The notes under the pieces are model-generated. The model was given only the letters and a program-made list of their open reading frames with translations, did not search any database and had not been told where the DNA came from. 64,000 nucleotides of DNA from an uncultured Muribaculaceae bacterium. Its GTDB lineage: Bacteria > Bacteroidota > Bacteroidia > Bacteroidales > Muribaculaceae. Positions 61,199-64,000 of this stretch are shown here, one piece after another (the first letter of the stretch is position 1; each line of letters begins with the position of its first letter). The translations under genes and the position numbers were made by a program. The stretch is taken from positions 17,888 through 81,887 of the forward strand of contig CAMWRV010000004.1 of NCBI GenBank assembly GCA_947176745.1. The letters are read 5' to 3'.

Positions 61199-62121
61199 GA
61201 CGCGATTTCATGGCGTGCCTTGCTGCGGGTCACAAGGAATACGCCTGTGAAGATCATGACGACTGCCACGGCGTTGACGGCGGTGAAACGCCCGAGTCCG
61301 GCCCATACGGCCACGAGGGTGGCAATGACGGGCTGCACGTAGTTGTACATGGCGGTCACGGTCGGACGTAGGTTCTTTTGACCCACAGGCAGGAGAAGAT
61401 AGCTCAGAAATGTCGGGCCGACGACAAACGCCGCCGTTCCCCAGGCCACAATGCCCGGAGCTGCGCTCCAGTCGGTGTCGGCCCATTCGGTGCATGTGAA
61501 CGGCAGAACGCACAGAGCTGCGTAAGTGAAGAGCCATTTCATAAGTGTGACAGGGGAATACCTGCCTATCAGTTTCTTGAAGAACACCAGATAGCATGTG
61601 AACGACATCTGCGCGCAGATCACCAGCAGGTCGCCCGCGATGCTTCCGCCGCCACTGTCTGAAGAACTTCCGGCTATCAGGGCAAGCGCGCCGGCTGCTC
61701 CGAGAAATACGCCGCCGGCCTTGAGGCGTGTTATAGGTTCGCCGAGCACTACGGCGGCAAGAACCATTGTAAGAATCGGAAGCGAGGTGGTTATGATCGA
61801 GGCGTTGACCGGAGAGGTGAGTCCCAACCCCCACACGAAGCAGCACTGGTTGATCACGACGCCGAGCAGGGCGGCGAAAAACATCAGTCCGAGGTCGCGG
61901 GCCGGAACATGCTCGCGGGGAGTGAACAGCGACAATATCCAGAAAAGAATGGCTGCGCCCCACATGCGGCAGCCTGTAAGCAGCAGGGGAGACATGCCGG
62001 CGGCGATGATCGCTTTCCCCAGCGGGGCGCTCACGCCCCATAATATTTCGGCACCCATCATGGCGCCATGGCCTTTGAGCCGCCCTCCGCGGGCGGCAGT
62101 TCTGTTTTCAGACTTTATCAT
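61174..62121 (-). CDS. EamA/DMT-family transporter
   Basis: Ten membrane segments in two EamA repeats are visible (ILWGVSAPLGKAIIAAGMSPLLLTGCRMW...; AGDLLVICAQMSFTCYLVFFKKLIG...). YNYVQPVIATLVAVWAGLG is the typical helix 8/9 region. It is a probable inner-membrane exporter of metabolites or amino acids; the substrate is unknown. A TAATTTTG box at about 62151-62158 (minus) is a probable promoter, next to the inverted repeat at 62170-62220. Confidence 0.92.
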   Translation of the reverse strand: MIKSENRTAARGGRLKGHGAMMGAEILWGVSAPLGKAIIAAGMSPLLLTGCRMWGAAILFWILSLFTPREHVPARDLGLMFFAALLGVVINQCCFVWGLGLTSPVNASIITTSLPILTMVLAAVVLGEPITRLKAGGVFLGAAGALALIAGSSSDSGGGSIAGDLLVICAQMSFTCYLVFFKKLIGRYSPVTLMKWLFTYAALCVLPFTCTEWADTDWSAAPGIVAWGTAAFVVGPTFLSYLLLPVGQKNLRPTVTAMYNYVQPVIATLVAVWAGLGRFTAVNAVAVVMIFTGVFLVTRSKARHEIASQPASPQA

Positions 62122-62169
62122 AATGACCGTGACCTTTCGGTTTCAGAATGCAAAATTAATAAATTCCGC

Positions 62170-62220
62170 TTAAGTACATGACAAAAATTCGATGTTTTCA
62201 AATTTTTGTCATGTACTTAA
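62170..62220. repeat. Perfect 20-bp inverted repeat at the end of the truncated barrel gene
   Basis: TTAAGTACATGACAAAAATT (62170-62189) and AATTTTTGTCATGTACTTAA (62201-62220) are exact reverse complements with an 11-base loop. The right arm carries the TAA of the truncated gene. It has no T-tract, so a terminator is unlikely; a repeat element or operator is more likely. Confidence 0.85.
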
Positions 62221-62678
62221 CGGGCAGGCAACCCAATAATAGGTTCTGGTCCTGTTGACAGAAATAGACTACCCTTGTTGAAAATATCAAGTTTGTATCC
62301 TACCGTCAAAGGGATGCGAAATCCTATTTTTCGTACTGGCGGATCATACATTTTTAACGGTTCTTCTGGAGTCCCGGCTCCAATAGTAATATTATCATAA
62401 CGGTAGTTGTCAATGAAGAAGCGGGCACCGGGTTCAAAGAAGACGTTATTGCCAATAAGCATCATATAATCTGCTCCGACACTAATACCGCTACCGGGCT
62501 TAAACATCTTGAATGAGCCATTTGTCGGTTTCCATTTTCCCGGGATGGAGGCATCGTATGCTACGGTTACAGTCCAATGGTTCCGGTCTGAGGGTAAAAC
62601 GTCATTGTCAATGGCCTTAGCATTGCACAAACCATTGACAATTAAACCTATAAGTAGTATTATGAGTTTTCGATTCAT
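62217..62678 (-). pseudogene. Truncated outer-membrane beta-barrel gene
   Basis: The 153-residue frame has a signal peptide (LIILLIGLIVNGLCNAKA) and amphipathic strands (WTVTVAYDASIP; GISVGADYMML; FRIPLTVGYKLDIF; GSLFLSTGPEPIIGL). This pattern fits PorT-like outer-membrane barrels, which are usually about 200 residues or more. Here the last strands are missing: the frame ends PAR-stop right where the perfect inverted repeat begins. Alternatively this is a short but functional barrel. It is 3 bases downstream of the BspA-like gene and AT-rich like it. Confidence 0.6.
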
Positions 62679-62681
62679 TTA

Positions 62682-64000
62682 TCACTTTACAATAATCTTC
62701 TTGCCGGACTGTATATAGATACTTCCAGGTTGAGGATTCCTGACTTTTCTACCGCACAAATCATATAGCGGTACTTCTCTGTCCTTTTCATTGGTGTCAA
62801 TTGCCACACTGTCAATGCCGGAAGATGGAAAATTGTCGGTTTCTACAAAATTCGTAAAATAATTCCATCCGTAAGCAGAAGCATACAAACGGGAAGTCCC
62901 AACTGGAACATAAACCGGGATGTCGTTTGGAGTACATAAATGACCGGGCTGACCTGATATGGGACCGAATGTATGGTTACGTCCTTTATTTGATGGGTCC
63001 TCATCGCATATAGGTGGAGTTAGTGCGCTACAATATATTGCTTCCAATGACTGAAGATATTGGCAAGAAGCACCGCCTAAATATGTTAATGATGAGGGGA
63101 ATACTAAGTTTTTGAGTGAGCTACAGTACCAGAAGGCATTAGATTCTACCTCTTTTAATCCTTCATGCAATAAAACATCGGACAATACCATACATGTAGA
63201 CAATGCATCTGCTCCAATTGTCTCAACGGTGGATGGAATATCAAATTCCGATAAATTAATATCGTTATAGACAAAGCAGTTAGGTATATCCGTTACTCCG
63301 TGTGGAAGATTTATTTTTCTTAATTCGTGATTTAACGCAAATTGATGAGTACCTGAAAATTGCTGACAAGAGTTTGGAAGTAAAACCTCTTCAAGGTCAG
63401 ATGAATAAAATGCAGCATTGCCAATTGACTGCAAACCGTCTGGGAAATTGATACATTTAATTTTGGCCCGATAAAATGCCCCTTCACCTATATGTTTTAT
63501 TGTGTTCGGGAGTATTATTTCATCTAACGACTCGCAATTCATAAAACACATTGCGGGTATATCCATCAAACCTTCAGGCAGTTGCAGAGGATTAGCCGCT
63601 AATGATATACAATCGGAAAAGCAATAAATTCCAAGTTTCTGCAATTTAGAGGGAATATTGATGGATTCTAAGTGTATAGCATATGAGAACGTACGTTCAC
63701 CTATTTCTACCAATCCCTCAGGGAGTATAATTCTACGTAAAGGGATGCAATCTATATACTCCGAGCCGGGGGTGTATTGCTCCGACTGATACCAAAATGC
63801 ATTTTGAGGTATTCGATTGCCCGCTATCTGCGCATATTCAAGGTTGGCTACAGTCAATCCTCCGTAGAAACTACTGCTCCAAATAGTATGGAAATCCGCC
63901 GCATTGATTGGACCACGCACTACAAGCGAATCAATCTCGTTGATATCATCACCAAGTGCGGAAGCAAGAGTGCCGGGAGCAGATAGAGTAATGTCCTTGT
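62682..64000 (-). CDS. BspA-like leucine-rich-repeat surface protein (5' end outside window)
   Basis: The frame is open to the right window edge; upstream of the track start it reads LSAPGTLASALGD...IDSLVVRGPINAADF, the usual opening of BspA-like proteins, so the track's GTG start is internal. About ten LRR_5 (BspA/TpLRR) repeats follow, such as LRRIILPEGLVEIGERTFSYAIHLESINIPSKL. The C-terminus YDLCGRKVRNPQPGSIYIQSGKKIIVK fits a T9SS sorting domain. Such proteins bind host or bacterial surfaces in oral and gut Bacteroidales. It forms an operon with the truncated barrel gene. Confidence 0.9.
   Translation of the reverse strand, partial: KDITLSAPGTLASALGDDINEIDSLVVRGPINAADFHTIWSSSFYGGLTVANLEYAQIAGNRIPQNAFWYQSEQYTPGSEYIDCIPLRRIILPEGLVEIGERTFSYAIHLESINIPSKLQKLGIYCFSDCISLAANPLQLPEGLMDIPAMCFMNCESLDEIILPNTIKHIGEGAFYRAKIKCINFPDGLQSIGNAAFYSSDLEEVLLPNSCQQFSGTHQFALNHELRKINLPHGVTDIPNCFVYNDINLSEFDIPSTVETIGADALSTCMVLSDVLLHEGLKEVESNAFWYCSSLKNLVFPSSLTYLGGASCQYLQSLEAIYCSALTPPICDEDPSNKGRNHTFGPISGQPGHLCTPNDIPVYVPVGTSRLYASAYGWNYFTNFVETDNFPSSGIDSVAIDTNEKDREVPLYDLCGRKVRNPQPGSIYIQSGKKIIVK

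Noticed and set aside
1-64000. CRISPR array, rRNA operon, plasmid origin, integrase or IS transposase
   Set aside because: I looked for spaced repeats, rRNA sequence, replication initiators and DDE/tyrosine recombinase motifs in all long frames and saw none.

Overview
The window looks like chromosome of a gut-type Bacteroidales bacterium, most like the Muribaculaceae/Prevotella side of the order (inferred from gene content, not from a marker gene). The support is SusC/SusD pairs, promoters of the Bacteroidetes type (TTTG, about 19-20 bases, TAnnTTTG), many secreted proteins with C-terminal type IX secretion (T9SS) sorting domains, BACON and CBM26 modules, and periplasmic TPR/helix-turn-helix regulators. 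Most of the DNA is moderately GC-rich. Three patches are visibly AT-rich: about 10.0-11.3 kb, 58.4-59.3 kb and 62.2-64.0 kb.

Layout. 1-2.6 kb: 5' part of a GH31 alpha-glucosidase with two starch-binding modules. 2.6-3.34 kb: palindromic repeats, tRNA-Ser(GCT), its terminator and the remnant of a PepSY-like gene. 3.3-9.3 kb: a TPR-HTH regulator divergent from a 1342-residue T9SS cargo protein. 9.4-11.1 kb: a PepSY-like periplasmic protein and an ORF6N protein carrying a striking palindrome. 11.3-17.7 kb: a LytS/LytTR two-component pair followed by a 1463-residue T9SS cargo. 17.8-18.8 kb: a perR-rubrerythrin oxidative-stress operon. 19.0-24.6 kb: a small secreted pair, a Crp-like regulator and a CotH-kinase T9SS cargo. 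24.9-40.1 kb: a polysaccharide utilization locus made of a DUF6377-like regulator, SusC, SusD, a two-module glycan-binding lipoprotein, GH16, GH5 and two GH3 enzymes. The set predicts use of a beta-1,3- or mixed-linkage beta-glucan. 40.6-47.2 kb: two T9SS cargo paralogues in tandem. 47.2-49.4 kb: a Crp-like regulator and an amino-acid permease. 49.7-58.1 kb: two more very large T9SS cargo genes, convergent. 58.3-60.0 kb: a GNAT acetyltransferase plus a small partner, bracketed by a 128-bp direct repeat of the 3' end of the neighbouring crp-like gene. 60.1-62.1 kb: lrgA-lrgB and an EamA exporter. 62.2-64.0 kb: a truncated outer-membrane barrel gene ending in a perfect inverted repeat, and the start-truncated part of a BspA-like leucine-rich-repeat protein.

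How it works together. The region is mostly about what the cell shows or secretes. The glucan locus binds, imports and hydrolyses a beta-glucan. Eight or so T9SS cargo proteins (beta-propeller, Fn3-like, cleaved-adhesin/choice-of-anchor and GLUG-type architectures) are interleaved with their own regulators. The most unusual structures are the crp-end duplication around the GNAT cassette and the palindrome shared by the coding sequence and stop codon of the ORF6N gene. ORF-track starts were often TTG or lay inside promoter elements; I moved starts where promoter position or signal peptide argued for it.
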